Shown: piece by piece, positions 56,791 through 64,000 of the stretch
Position numbering within the stretch: position 1 is the stretch's first letter
How the letters are laid out: every line of letters begins with the position of its first letter
The notes under the pieces: model-generated
Databases searched by the model: none
Told to the model about the DNA's origin: nothing
The model's input: the letters and a program-made list of their open reading frames with translations, nothing else
Origin: Mucilaginibacter frigoritolerans
GTDB taxonomy: Bacteria; Bacteroidota; Bacteroidia; Sphingobacteriales; Sphingobacteriaceae
Assembly: GCF_007830615.1 (NCBI RefSeq)
Contig: NZ_VLLI01000002.1
Location: 62,001-126,000, forward strand
DNA length: 64,000 bases
Direction: 5' to 3'
Position numbers and translations under genes: made by a program

Positions 56791-58488
56791 TCAAGCTGTT
56801 TTGGGCCGGAAATAGGCCAGCTGATTTACCAGCAGCGCAATTATAACAACCAAAATACAGCCAATAGCATTCAACCATAAGTAGGCAACCACTTTATAAT
56901 AACCCATAAGGCAAATAATTATTTCGGTAATAACGGCGGCTATGAAAACCGAATTGCCCCGTATTTTTTTTAAGTAAAAAGCTACCACAAAAACGCCAAG
57001 TATGGTGCCGTAAATATAAGAGCCCAATTGGTTCACATATTCCAGCAAGTTACCCACCTTACTGGCATATAAGGCCATTGCTACGCATACTACTCCCCAA
57101 AAAACAGTAGCTATTCTGGAAGCGTTAAGGTAGTTTTTATCTGTAGCGCCGGGATTAATAATGCGCTTATAAATATCAACTATGGATGTTGATGCCAGCG
57201 AATTTAATGCACTTGCTGTTGAACCCATCGACGCCAAAAATATAATGGCTATTAAAAGGCCTATTAATCCTTTGGGTAAATAATGAGTAACAAAATTCAG
57301 GAATACATAATTGGTATCATCGGGGTTAGCCTTATCGTTATTAAGCTTCATAACGCCAATGGCTTTCTCGCGGATGTCGCTGGATTGTTTATCAGCAAGT
57401 TTTAAACCTGATTGTGCCTTATCAATTCTTTGCTGATCCTTGCTATCCATTGCGGCTATTAAATCATTCGCCTTTTCTCTTCGTTGTTCAAAAGCTGCAA
57501 CGTATTGATTTTCCAGTTGATTATACTGACCGGCATAAGCACTTTGTTTTACCTGTTTAACCTCATACTGATTAAAAAATATAGGTGGCCTGTTAAATTG
57601 GTAAAAGGCAAAAACTAAAATCCCTATCAATAAGATCAGGAACTGCATGGGTATTTTAACCAACCCGTTCATAATAAGGCCCAAACGACTTTGACCGATG
57701 GAGCTTCCGGTTAAATACCGGCCCACCTGGCTTTGATCTGTACCAAAATAGGATAACTGTAAGAAGAAGCCACCAATCAATCCGCTCCAAATGTTGTAGC
57801 GGTTATTCGGGTCAAACTTCCAGTCAATCACATTCATCTTACCCAATTTACCGGCAAGTTTAATGGCATGCACAAAACCAACGCCTTTAGGCAACAGGCC
57901 CACTACCAACAATCCCGCAAAAAACATCCCTAAAAAGATAATGCTCATTTGCAGCAGTTGTGTGTAGGATACTGCCTTGGTGCCTCCGTAAACGGTATAA
58001 AATATTACCAGCCCACCAATAAATAAAGTGGTAAAAACGGTATTGATATTTAATATGGTTGATAAAATGATGGATGGCGCATAAATAGTGATCCCTGTTG
58101 ACAAGCCTCGTTGCACCAGGAAAAGAAATGAGGTAAGCGCCCTGGTTTTAAGATCGAAGCGCTGCTCTAAAAACTCATAGGCGGTATAAACTTTAAGGCG
58201 ACTGAATATAGGCACAAAGGTTACGCAAAGCACAATCATGGCCAGCGGAAGGCCAAGATAGAATTGTACAAAGCGCATCCCGTCAGAATAAGCCTGGCCG
58301 GGAGCCGATAAAAAAGTGATAGCACTGGCCTGCGTTGCCATTACCGAAAGGCCCACATGGTACCAGGGTAGGGAACGGCCACCCATCAGGTACTGGTCTA
58401 TGTTTTTATTACTTCCGCTTTTCCATATGCCGTAAATCACGATGGTGAGCAGGGTAACGCCTAAAACTATCCAGTCCGTTAAGCTCAT
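56791..58488 (-). CDS. Sodium-solute symporter (SSS family)
   Basis: 565 aa with 13 or so membrane helices. The SSS pattern is clear: YLMGGRSLPWYHVGLSVMATQASAITFLSAPGQAY near the start, YTVYGGTKAVSYTQLLQM, and QLSYFGTDQSQVGRYLTG. A ~100-residue charged cytoplasmic stretch (about 325-395, heptad-like EQRREKANDLIAAMDSKDQQ) interrupts the later helices, as in several Bacteroidota symporters. Such proteins move sugars, sialic acid, proline or other solutes with Na+; the substrate is unknown. It is translationally coupled to a 41-codon peptide gene upstream. The C-terminal segment is also found as a remnant at 54654-54776. Confidence 0.92.
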   Translation of the reverse strand: MSLTDWIVLGVTLLTIVIYGIWKSGSNKNIDQYLMGGRSLPWYHVGLSVMATQASAITFLSAPGQAYSDGMRFVQFYLGLPLAMIVLCVTFVPIFSRLKVYTAYEFLEQRFDLKTRALTSFLFLVQRGLSTGITIYAPSIILSTILNINTVFTTLFIGGLVIFYTVYGGTKAVSYTQLLQMSIIFLGMFFAGLLVVGLLPKGVGFVHAIKLAGKLGKMNVIDWKFDPNNRYNIWSGLIGGFFLQLSYFGTDQSQVGRYLTGSSIGQSRLGLIMNGLVKIPMQFLILLIGILVFAFYQFNRPPIFFNQYEVKQVKQSAYAGQYNQLENQYVAAFEQRREKANDLIAAMDSKDQQRIDKAQSGLKLADKQSSDIREKAIGVMKLNNDKANPDDTNYVFLNFVTHYLPKGLIGLLIAIIFLASMGSTASALNSLASTSIVDIYKRIINPGATDKNYLNASRIATVFWGVVCVAMALYASKVGNLLEYVNQLGSYIYGTILGVFVVAFYLKKIRGNSVFIAAVITEIIICLMGYYKVVAYLWLNAIGCILVVIIALLVNQLAYFRPKTA

Positions 58489-58610
58489 TTAAAACAAATG
58501 GTAATGAGCCAGAAAATAAAGATTAAAAGAACCAGCCAGGTAATAACTATGCCGTAAAACTGGTTCCAGCTTTTTATAAATGATGGCAGATCAGGATCAG
58601 GCGTCGCCAC
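58485..58610 (-). CDS. 41-residue single-pass membrane peptide coupled to the symporter
   Basis: GTG start at 58610, TGA at 58485-58487 overlapping the symporter ATG (ATGA). The product begins MATPDPDLPSFIKSWNQFY and then has one clean membrane helix (about 20-40, GIVITWLVLLIFIFWLITIC). The amphipathic start followed by a single helix, the four-base overlap, and a 14-base overlap with the preceding 63-codon gene all argue for a real gene. It could be a small accessory subunit of the symporter, as described for other SSS transporters with small partners; this is an inference. Confidence 0.7.
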   Translation of the reverse strand: MATPDPDLPSFIKSWNQFYGIVITWLVLLIFIFWLITICFK

Positions 58611-58788
58611 GGCCTTTTACCAATGTATTGTAAAAAAAGCCGGCAAAAAGGAAACCAAAAATGGCCAAAACAGGGATCCATACAAATGAACTTTCTAATA
58701 TCAAGCCAACAAAAGCGCCGCTTAATAATCCGATAAGTGCATATAAGCCGGTTACATTGGTTTCTTCTTCTTTGTGATGATGTGTCAT
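58597..58788 (-). CDS. 63-residue two-pass membrane protein of the symporter operon
   Basis: 63 aa with a His/Glu-rich start (MTHHHKEEETNV). Two membrane helices follow (about 14-32 and 35-53, GLYALIGLLSGAFVGLI and VWIPVLAIFGFLFAGFF), then a short basic end. It overlaps the 41-codon gene by 14 bases and precedes the symporter, so the three form one operon. The His cluster could bind a metal. No family recognised. Confidence 0.75.
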   Translation of the reverse strand: MTHHHKEEETNVTGLYALIGLLSGAFVGLILESSFVWIPVLAIFGFLFAGFFYNTLVKGRGDA

Positions 58789-58835
58789 AGTATTAATTAT
58801 AATAGCGCAAAGTTATATTTTATATGTATTGATGC

Positions 58836-61307
58836 CTAATTCAAAGGCTGATTTTTAGGCTTACTTAGTAAATTAATAAACAGGCGATAAGCCCCGGGTA
58901 CACCCGCAGGCAATTGCCTGAAAAATGCAAGTGAGGTATAAATAAATCTTCCCTCGCCATAATTGCCTACCACTAATGACCCGTTGTTTGGCGCTTCACC
59001 AGGATCGTTCATTTGCAGTACCGTTTTATATTGAGGATCAATATCGCTTACAAAGTATAATCCCCGTTCCTGGATCCATCCGTTAAAATCGTCCTGACTG
59101 ATCTTATTCGGATAGTTTAATACCGGGCTCTGCTGATCAAGGATGGTTACTTTGGCATCCTCGTCGGTTACCCGTTGGTTTACTACTCGTAAAGGATAGG
59201 GGCCAATCTGTTTGGTAACAATGCCTGCATTGTTATTGTATTGAACCAAAAGGTTACCGCCATTTTTTACGTACTCCATCAATTTGGGTTGCTCAACAGC
59301 AAGGCGCTCGTTCACGTTCCAGGCGCGTACCCCGGTAATTATGGCATCATAGCCAGACAAATCGCCATTCAAAATTTCGTTTTCACTCAACTGGTGAACA
59401 TCATAGCCCACCTGTTTAAGTGCATCGGGCACTAAATCACCAGCACCCTGGATATAGCCTATTTTTTTACCGGCTATTTTCAAGTCAACATCAATCAGCT
59501 TTGCCTGTGCCGGTAGGAACAAGGTAATATTAGGTACATGATCATATTTAATGTTTAATATACCTAGTGAAAACGATTGGCCGTTTACATTTACAACTGC
59601 CTCCAAAGTGGTGGTTTTAGGCTGATTATCCGCCGGGGTTACCGTAAACGCAACAGTCCATTCATCACCTTTATTTTTATTGCTAAAATCAAACTTTTCA
59701 GGAACAACCTTCCACCCGGCCATTGGTTTCAGGCTGATACTACCGCTTGCTTTGGTAAAGCTTTTTAGTTTTATCTGTATTGTTTGGGGTATGGTGCTGT
59801 TAAAAATATAATCCTTGCTTTCAACATTGGCGGTTACCGGAGGCGCTATGGTAAGCAGCTGATAAACCTCGCCTCTAACAGGGTCAACAAATTTATAAAC
59901 GAGGCGGCGCTCAAAATGAATCAGTTTACCTTCAATCGTAAATTCAAAATCAGCGGTCAACAGGCCCTGGGTTTCAGGATTCCCTACTGAAAGCTGATCA
60001 GGGATATTATAAGTTCCTTGTGTATGGGGCGTTTGCAGCCAGTAAGGTTGTGTTATTTTTGCAGCAAACGTATTTATCGAATAGGATTGTAACTGGTTTG
60101 CAGCTATTGCACTGTTATAGCTTTTGGCAATGCCATTAATACTGATGCTGTTTAACTTTACTTTATCGCTATACCTGTCAAGTACCTGCGAATAGACAGC
60201 AATACTATCACCCAGGGCATAAGTTGATTCTACGGTGTAACTTTCAAACCATAAACCGGCACAGGCCGCTATCAGGTTATCAAGCTCTTTTACTTTTTGC
60301 GCTCGCCAATAAGCATTCTGCACCTTTTCAACCTGATCCAATAATTTCACCAATGCGGGCACTGATTTTTCAGGATGATCTACATCGAAATTTTTACGGA
60401 TAGTGCTAATTTCTGCAGCAATGGCTTCGCCTCCCTTAATTCTGCTCCAGGTAGCATCTACTCCATCAAGCAGGTCATTTTGCGGAGCATCGCCCAAAAT
60501 GGTTTTAAAAAATTCCGGAGCTTCACCTCTCTGCCTGGCAGAACCAAAGCCCTGTGTTTTATGGTTTGAGCGGCTTTCGGCAGCCAGTTCGCCATAGCCT
60601 TTACCAATTATCGGGTTATAAACGCCCACATCAACCTTAAACTGACCGGGCCTTATGGTGTTAGTGGTGCCAAAGTTAAAGGTATTCCACAATAACCTTT
60701 TGGCCTGCCATGTTTTTACATATTGTAGTTGCTCCGGGAAGCGTTTCGGATCGGCTGCAGCGGCAAAAGCCTCCTGCGCCAGTATAGCTGATGAGGTATG
60801 ATGTCCATGCCCCCCCTCGCCGGTTGTTGGAAACCGGCAAATAATCACATCCGGCCTGAACTTCCTTATCACCCAAACTACATCGCCCAAAACCTTTTCC
60901 CTGTCCCATATTTTTAAGGTTTCATCCGGCCCTTTTGAGAAACCAAAATCATTTGCCCTTGTAAAAAACTGCTCGGCACCATCAACTTTCCTCGCTGCCA
61001 AAAGTTCCTGGGTACGTATCAGTCCTAATAATTCACCTTGTTCGCTGCCTAATAAATTCTGACCGCCATCGCCCCGGGTTAAAGAAAGATAACCGGTACG
61101 GTAGTGTTTTTCCTGGGCGAGATAAGCCAGTAATCGTGTATTTTCATCGTCAGGATGGGCTGCCACGTATAACACGCTACCCAGAACATCCAGTTTCTTA
61201 AAATTTTGTTCAATGGTTACCAGATCGGCCGGCGGGGCTGTTTGAGCAAAAGTTAATTGCGAAAAGGATGCCAGTAAAATGGATGCAGCGATTTTAATAC
61301 GGTTCAT
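58836..61307 (-). CDS. PIG-L/LmbE family deacetylase, large secreted form
   Basis: 823 aa from MNRIKIAA, with a signal peptide (IAASILLASFSQLTFAQ). The PIG-L domain (about 38-265) has the zinc motif AAHPDDENTR (HPDD at 51-54), SLTRGDGGQN and the histidine cluster GHGHHTSSA. A long beta-rich middle region follows. The C-terminus (about 630-820) resembles a glutamine-amidotransferase-like fold (YDAIITGVRAWNVNERL, LMEYVKNGGNLLVQYN), a combination found in Bacteroidota and called PIG-L deacetylase family. It probably removes acetyl groups from GlcNAc-containing glycans in the periplasm. The longer start at 61367 was rejected: the -7 element at 61313-61320 lies downstream of it. Confidence 0.9.
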   Translation of the reverse strand: MNRIKIAASILLASFSQLTFAQTAPPADLVTIEQNFKKLDVLGSVLYVAAHPDDENTRLLAYLAQEKHYRTGYLSLTRGDGGQNLLGSEQGELLGLIRTQELLAARKVDGAEQFFTRANDFGFSKGPDETLKIWDREKVLGDVVWVIRKFRPDVIICRFPTTGEGGHGHHTSSAILAQEAFAAAADPKRFPEQLQYVKTWQAKRLLWNTFNFGTTNTIRPGQFKVDVGVYNPIIGKGYGELAAESRSNHKTQGFGSARQRGEAPEFFKTILGDAPQNDLLDGVDATWSRIKGGEAIAAEISTIRKNFDVDHPEKSVPALVKLLDQVEKVQNAYWRAQKVKELDNLIAACAGLWFESYTVESTYALGDSIAVYSQVLDRYSDKVKLNSISINGIAKSYNSAIAANQLQSYSINTFAAKITQPYWLQTPHTQGTYNIPDQLSVGNPETQGLLTADFEFTIEGKLIHFERRLVYKFVDPVRGEVYQLLTIAPPVTANVESKDYIFNSTIPQTIQIKLKSFTKASGSISLKPMAGWKVVPEKFDFSNKNKGDEWTVAFTVTPADNQPKTTTLEAVVNVNGQSFSLGILNIKYDHVPNITLFLPAQAKLIDVDLKIAGKKIGYIQGAGDLVPDALKQVGYDVHQLSENEILNGDLSGYDAIITGVRAWNVNERLAVEQPKLMEYVKNGGNLLVQYNNNAGIVTKQIGPYPLRVVNQRVTDEDAKVTILDQQSPVLNYPNKISQDDFNGWIQERGLYFVSDIDPQYKTVLQMNDPGEAPNNGSLVVGNYGEGRFIYTSLAFFRQLPAGVPGAYRLFINLLSKPKNQPLN

Positions 61308-61312
61308 GTAAA

Positions 61313-61320
61313 CAAATATA
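61313..61320 (-). promoter_or_regulatory. -7 element of the PIG-L gene
   Basis: TATATTTG on the minus strand ends five bases before the ATG at 61307, implying a leaderless or nearly leaderless mRNA. Confidence 0.5.
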
Positions 61321-61555
61321 TTGAAAGATAATGTGTAAAAATGGAAAGCCCGCCGAAGGTAAATCAAATGTTACTTAAAGAATACAAAGTTAATTTAGAA
61401 TGTTTTACGCCGATAATCGTCATTTAAATAAACATTATCAGAATTTAATGTGTATTAATAATTAGTTAAAGATTTGAATACTGTAAATTTGAGTACCACT
61501 TCGTCGTCTTTATTGTGTTGATTGTCATCATAGTATAATAATAATAGCAGAGCCC

Positions 61556-61586
61556 TTGCACTCAATCAATCGTTTGATTAATTTTG
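61556..61586 (+). promoter_or_regulatory. TetR-gene promoter with overlapping palindromic operator
   Basis: TTG (61556-61558), 20 bases, TAATTTTG (61579-61586): a full consensus match. Within the spacer lies AATCAA-TCGT-TTGATT (61564-61579), a palindrome of the size TetR-family repressors bind, so repressor binding here would block RNA polymerase. Confidence 0.7.
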
Positions 61587-61599
61587 TGCGAGAAAAGCA

Positions 61600-62247
61600 A
61601 TGGATAAAGATAAAATAGATAAGAAAGACCATATCCTGGATGTTGCTGAAAAAATTTTTTCAGACCTGGGATTTGACGGGGCCTCCACCCGGATGATATC
61701 CGGCGAAGCTGGCGTAAATATGGCTATGCTTAATTATTACTTCGGCTCAAAAGAGGGCCTGTTCCTGGCAGTTTTTGAAAGAAAAATATCATCATTTCAA
61801 ACCTTACTGCAAAACATCGGGAATGATGAAAGCATGAGCTCATGGGATAAACTGGCCAAATGTATTGACAACTATGTTGAAAGAATTATCGTTAACAATT
61901 GTTTCCAAAAATTAATTAACCGGGAGCTGTCAATGAGTAAACGGTCAGAGCTATCTGACAAAATAACTCAAATATTAATGGTTAATGTTTTGGAAATAAA
62001 AAAAATTTTAGACGATGGTATTAAAAACGGCACCTTTTTTAAGGATACCGATACCCCGTTAGCAATAGCTACAATTTTTGGCACCAAAAACTACATTATT
62101 AATACCCCTAATATATCATCGCTGATGTTGGGGCATGATGTGCGGGACGAGAAGTATTTGGAAGAACAACTGAAACCCCGTGTAAAGACCTATATGAAAC
62201 GACTTATAAAAGCTTACTTAGTGAATGACAATGACAACACAAAATAA
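61600..62247 (+). CDS. TetR/AcrR-family repressor of an efflux operon
   Basis: 215 aa. The N-terminal HTH (about 10-55) is typical: IFSDLGFDGASTRMISGEAGVNMAMLNYYFGSKEGLF. The C-terminal ligand-binding part (about 70-215) is all-helical and family-variable. It is followed immediately (23-base overlap) by a TolC gene and then an HlyD/EmrA gene, so it most likely represses its own operon and is relieved by an efflux substrate. Confidence 0.92.
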   Translation: MDKDKIDKKDHILDVAEKIFSDLGFDGASTRMISGEAGVNMAMLNYYFGSKEGLFLAVFERKISSFQTLLQNIGNDESMSSWDKLAKCIDNYVERIIVNNCFQKLINRELSMSKRSELSDKITQILMVNVLEIKKILDDGIKNGTFFKDTDTPLAIATIFGTKNYIINTPNISSLMLGHDVRDEKYLEEQLKPRVKTYMKRLIKAYLVNDNDNTK

Positions 62248-63601
62248 CAAAAAACCCGACCCACACTTACTTAAAAACGTGATCACAATTTTAAAAAGCT
62301 ATGCTGTTCCTGCTTTGGTAATCACCATGCTGTTTGGAACAACAGCAATGGCACAAGACAGGACAATCACCTTGAAAGAGGCTGTTACCCTTGGCATTCA
62401 AAACAGCAAAACTTTAAAGCTTTCCAAATCAAAAATTGATGAAGCTATTTCGCAGTACGAACAGGCAAAAGACAAATCTTTGCCCAGCGCAAGCGCAAGC
62501 TTTGGCTATGACCGCGCAGAGATTCCTGCAAATACCATTAAATTTGGAACTGCAAGCATCGGATTGCCTAAAAATGACAACGCATGGCTGGGTACCGTAT
62601 CAGCAAGTGAAACCATATTGGGCGCTCACAAACTAAAATATGCGCGTGAATCAACCGAGTTGTTGAGCCAGGTATCACGTTTGGATGCGGACAATGATAA
62701 AGACCAAATTACTTATGATGTTATAAGCTCTTATTATAACTTATATAAAGTACTGCAAAGTAAAAAGGTAGTTCAGCAAAACCTTAACTCAATTGATCAG
62801 CAGATTAAACAATCTCAAAGATTTTTTGACCAGGGTTTAGTTACCAAAAATGACGTTTTACGTTTTCAGTTACAGCGTGCAAACATCGAGCTGAACGGTA
62901 TTGATCTGGAAACCAATCGTAAAATCATCAACTATAACCTTGATATTATGCTTGGCTTGCCAGAAAACACTAACCTGGCAATTGATACCATAACAGAAGC
63001 CGACCGTCAGCTGGCGCCTTTAACTAATTACATTGATACTGCTATGCTAAACCGTATTGAACTTAAACAATATGATTTGCGTACCCAGGTTGCTGAAACC
63101 AGCATTAAAGATGTGAAAGCTAACGCTATGCCAACCCTGGCAGCATCGGCACAAGCTTACTACGTTGGTATTGCAGCTGATCCGCTTCCAAAAACCGGCA
63201 CCTACATAACACCTATCGTTTTCGGGCTTAACTTATCATGGAATTTTTCGACCCTTTGGAATAACAAAAACAAAGTAACTCAGGCTAAAATTCAACGTGA
63301 AGAAGTAATTGAAACCAAAAACATAGCCATTGATAATGTTAAAAAAGAAGTAAACCAGGACTATCAAAACTACACGATGGCTTTGGATAAAATAAAGCTT
63401 TTACAAACATCCATTGATCAGGCTGGTGAAAACAATAAAATATTGGAATCAAAATATAAAAGCAATATCGCTTCGGCAACTGACCGTGTAGATGCTGAAA
63501 CATTGCTCTATCAGGCCGAAATAAACCTTGAATTAGCAAAAGCTGATGCAGGACTGGCTTATTATACTTTACTAAAATCTACCGGAAAACTTAACAAATA
63601 A
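62225..63601 (+). CDS. TolC-family outer membrane efflux protein
   Basis: 458 aa. A signal region (VPALVITMLFGTTAMAQ) is preceded by a ~30-residue basic/hydrophobic extension. The rest is two TolC/OEP repeats with long helices: TLKEAVTLGIQNSKTLKLSKSKIDEA, then VVQQNLNSIDQQIKQSQRFF and GLVTKNDVLRFQLQRANIEL, repeated in pattern in the second half (NEDRVDAETLLYQAEINLEL-like end). It forms the outer-membrane channel for the HlyD partner downstream. It overlaps the TetR gene by 23 bases; an ATG at 62231 is equally possible. Confidence 0.92.
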   Translation: MTMTTQNNKKPDPHLLKNVITILKSYAVPALVITMLFGTTAMAQDRTITLKEAVTLGIQNSKTLKLSKSKIDEAISQYEQAKDKSLPSASASFGYDRAEIPANTIKFGTASIGLPKNDNAWLGTVSASETILGAHKLKYARESTELLSQVSRLDADNDKDQITYDVISSYYNLYKVLQSKKVVQQNLNSIDQQIKQSQRFFDQGLVTKNDVLRFQLQRANIELNGIDLETNRKIINYNLDIMLGLPENTNLAIDTITEADRQLAPLTNYIDTAMLNRIELKQYDLRTQVAETSIKDVKANAMPTLAASAQAYYVGIAADPLPKTGTYITPIVFGLNLSWNFSTLWNNKNKVTQAKIQREEVIETKNIAIDNVKKEVNQDYQNYTMALDKIKLLQTSIDQAGENNKILESKYKSNIASATDRVDAETLLYQAEINLELAKADAGLAYYTLLKSTGKLNK

Positions 63602-63633
63602 TAGAAACCTCACAATACAAAAACATACATACA

Positions 63634-64000
63634 ATGGCAAAGGCACACGAAACACAGGAAAACGAAACTAAAAAGAAACCTAATAAAGTACTCCCTATTA
63701 TATTGGGTACCATACTTGTAATAGGTATCATTTTCGGGGTTAAAGAATATATCTATTACGGCAAACACGTAGACACTGATGATGCACAGATTGATGGCGA
63801 CATCAGCCCGGTAGTAGCACGTGTTGGCGGATATGTTGACAGCATTTATTTTGAAGAAAACACACACGTTAACAGAGACCAAATGCTGGTAAAAATTGAC
63901 GACAAGGACTATAAAATAAAATTAGAGCAGGCATTAGCTGCTAAAACAGGCGCAAGTGCAAACATTAACGTTGGTGAATCACAGATTTTTGCTAACACTG
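63634..64000 (+). CDS. HlyD/EmrA-type membrane fusion protein, 3' end outside the window
   Basis: Partial: the frame is open from ATG 63634 to the last base (122 codons seen). A short charged start is followed by a membrane helix (about 20-38, VLPIILGTILVIGIIFGV). The EmrA/HlyD biotinyl-lipoyl segment comes next, with VDTDDAQIDGDISPVVARVGGYV, HVNRDQMLVKIDDKDY and a coiled-coil start. It links an inner-membrane transporter, probably MFS (EmrB type), encoded beyond the window, to the TolC protein. Preceded by a 32-base spacer after TolC. Confidence 0.9.
   Translation, partial: MAKAHETQENETKKKPNKVLPIILGTILVIGIIFGVKEYIYYGKHVDTDDAQIDGDISPVVARVGGYVDSIYFEENTHVNRDQMLVKIDDKDYKIKLEQALAAKTGASANINVGESQIFANT

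Overview
The window reads as ordinary chromosome of a member of the Bacteroidota, most likely Sphingobacteriaceae (Mucilaginibacter or Pedobacter type). The reasons are: a type B T9SS C-terminal domain; an IPExxxVDY gene beside pyk and acpP-fabF-rnc; DUF2911, DUF6624, DUF6249 and DUF4097-type proteins; a GH78 rhamnosidase; almost no Shine-Dalgarno sequences; and promoters of the Bacteroidota form TTTG-N19-21-TAnnTTTG. The genus is an inference from gene content, not from a search. I saw no rRNA, tRNA, CRISPR array, IS element or prophage.

Layout. 0-7.8 kb: an Ada-like alkyl-DNA repair protein, an RluB-type pseudouridine synthase with a repetitive tail, a lytic transglycosylase, UvrA and a DUF6624 protein. 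7.8-12.3 kb: unknown membrane proteins, then an ECF sigma / membrane coiled-coil / DUF4097 beta-repeat operon. 12.4-22.8 kb: a TMTC-like membrane protein with TPRs, a GT2-DUF2304-methyltransferase operon, an RsmI-like methylase, an FAD monooxygenase, a T9SS-secreted protein and MiaE. 23.3-30.6 kb: a DyP peroxidase pair, GH78, a stand-alone B12-binding protein with an enoyl-CoA hydratase, and an outer-membrane barrel. 30.8-35.5 kb: a sigma-54 activator with a 74-codon histidine-kinase-fragment-like partner, an AI-2E-type permease, a YtxH/holin-like operon and a small haem-type membrane protein. 35.5-38.6 kb: a trp operon (leader peptide with tandem Trp codons, terminator, trpE, trpG, trpC). 38.7-49.3 kb: core genes (thioredoxin-like, pyk, acpP-fabF-rnc, yicC-gmk-nadD, gltX). 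49.6-56.7 kb: a histidine kinase, DinB, a second ECF sigma/anti-sigma pair, DUF2911, YnfA, and GNAT/LysR/rhodanese. 56.8-64 kb: a sodium-solute symporter with two small membrane partners, a PIG-L deacetylase, and a TetR-TolC-HlyD efflux operon cut by the window end.

The most unusual signals are these. (1) A divergent 151-bp copy of the 3' end of nadD lies 0.5 kb downstream, with almost only silent differences, and brackets one inserted gene. A 3'-end remnant of a symporter gene brackets the GNAT/LysR/rhodanese group in the same topology. (2) A complete trp attenuator can be read directly. (3) There is a mini histidine-kinase-like protein beside an orphan NtrC-type regulator. (4) A 41-codon GTG-start membrane peptide is translationally coupled to the symporter. 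(5) Several house-keeping genes have a -7 element only a few bases from the start codon, implying leaderless or near-leaderless mRNAs. (6) The spacers hold several families of palindromic repeats; one supplies the last codons and stop of gmk.
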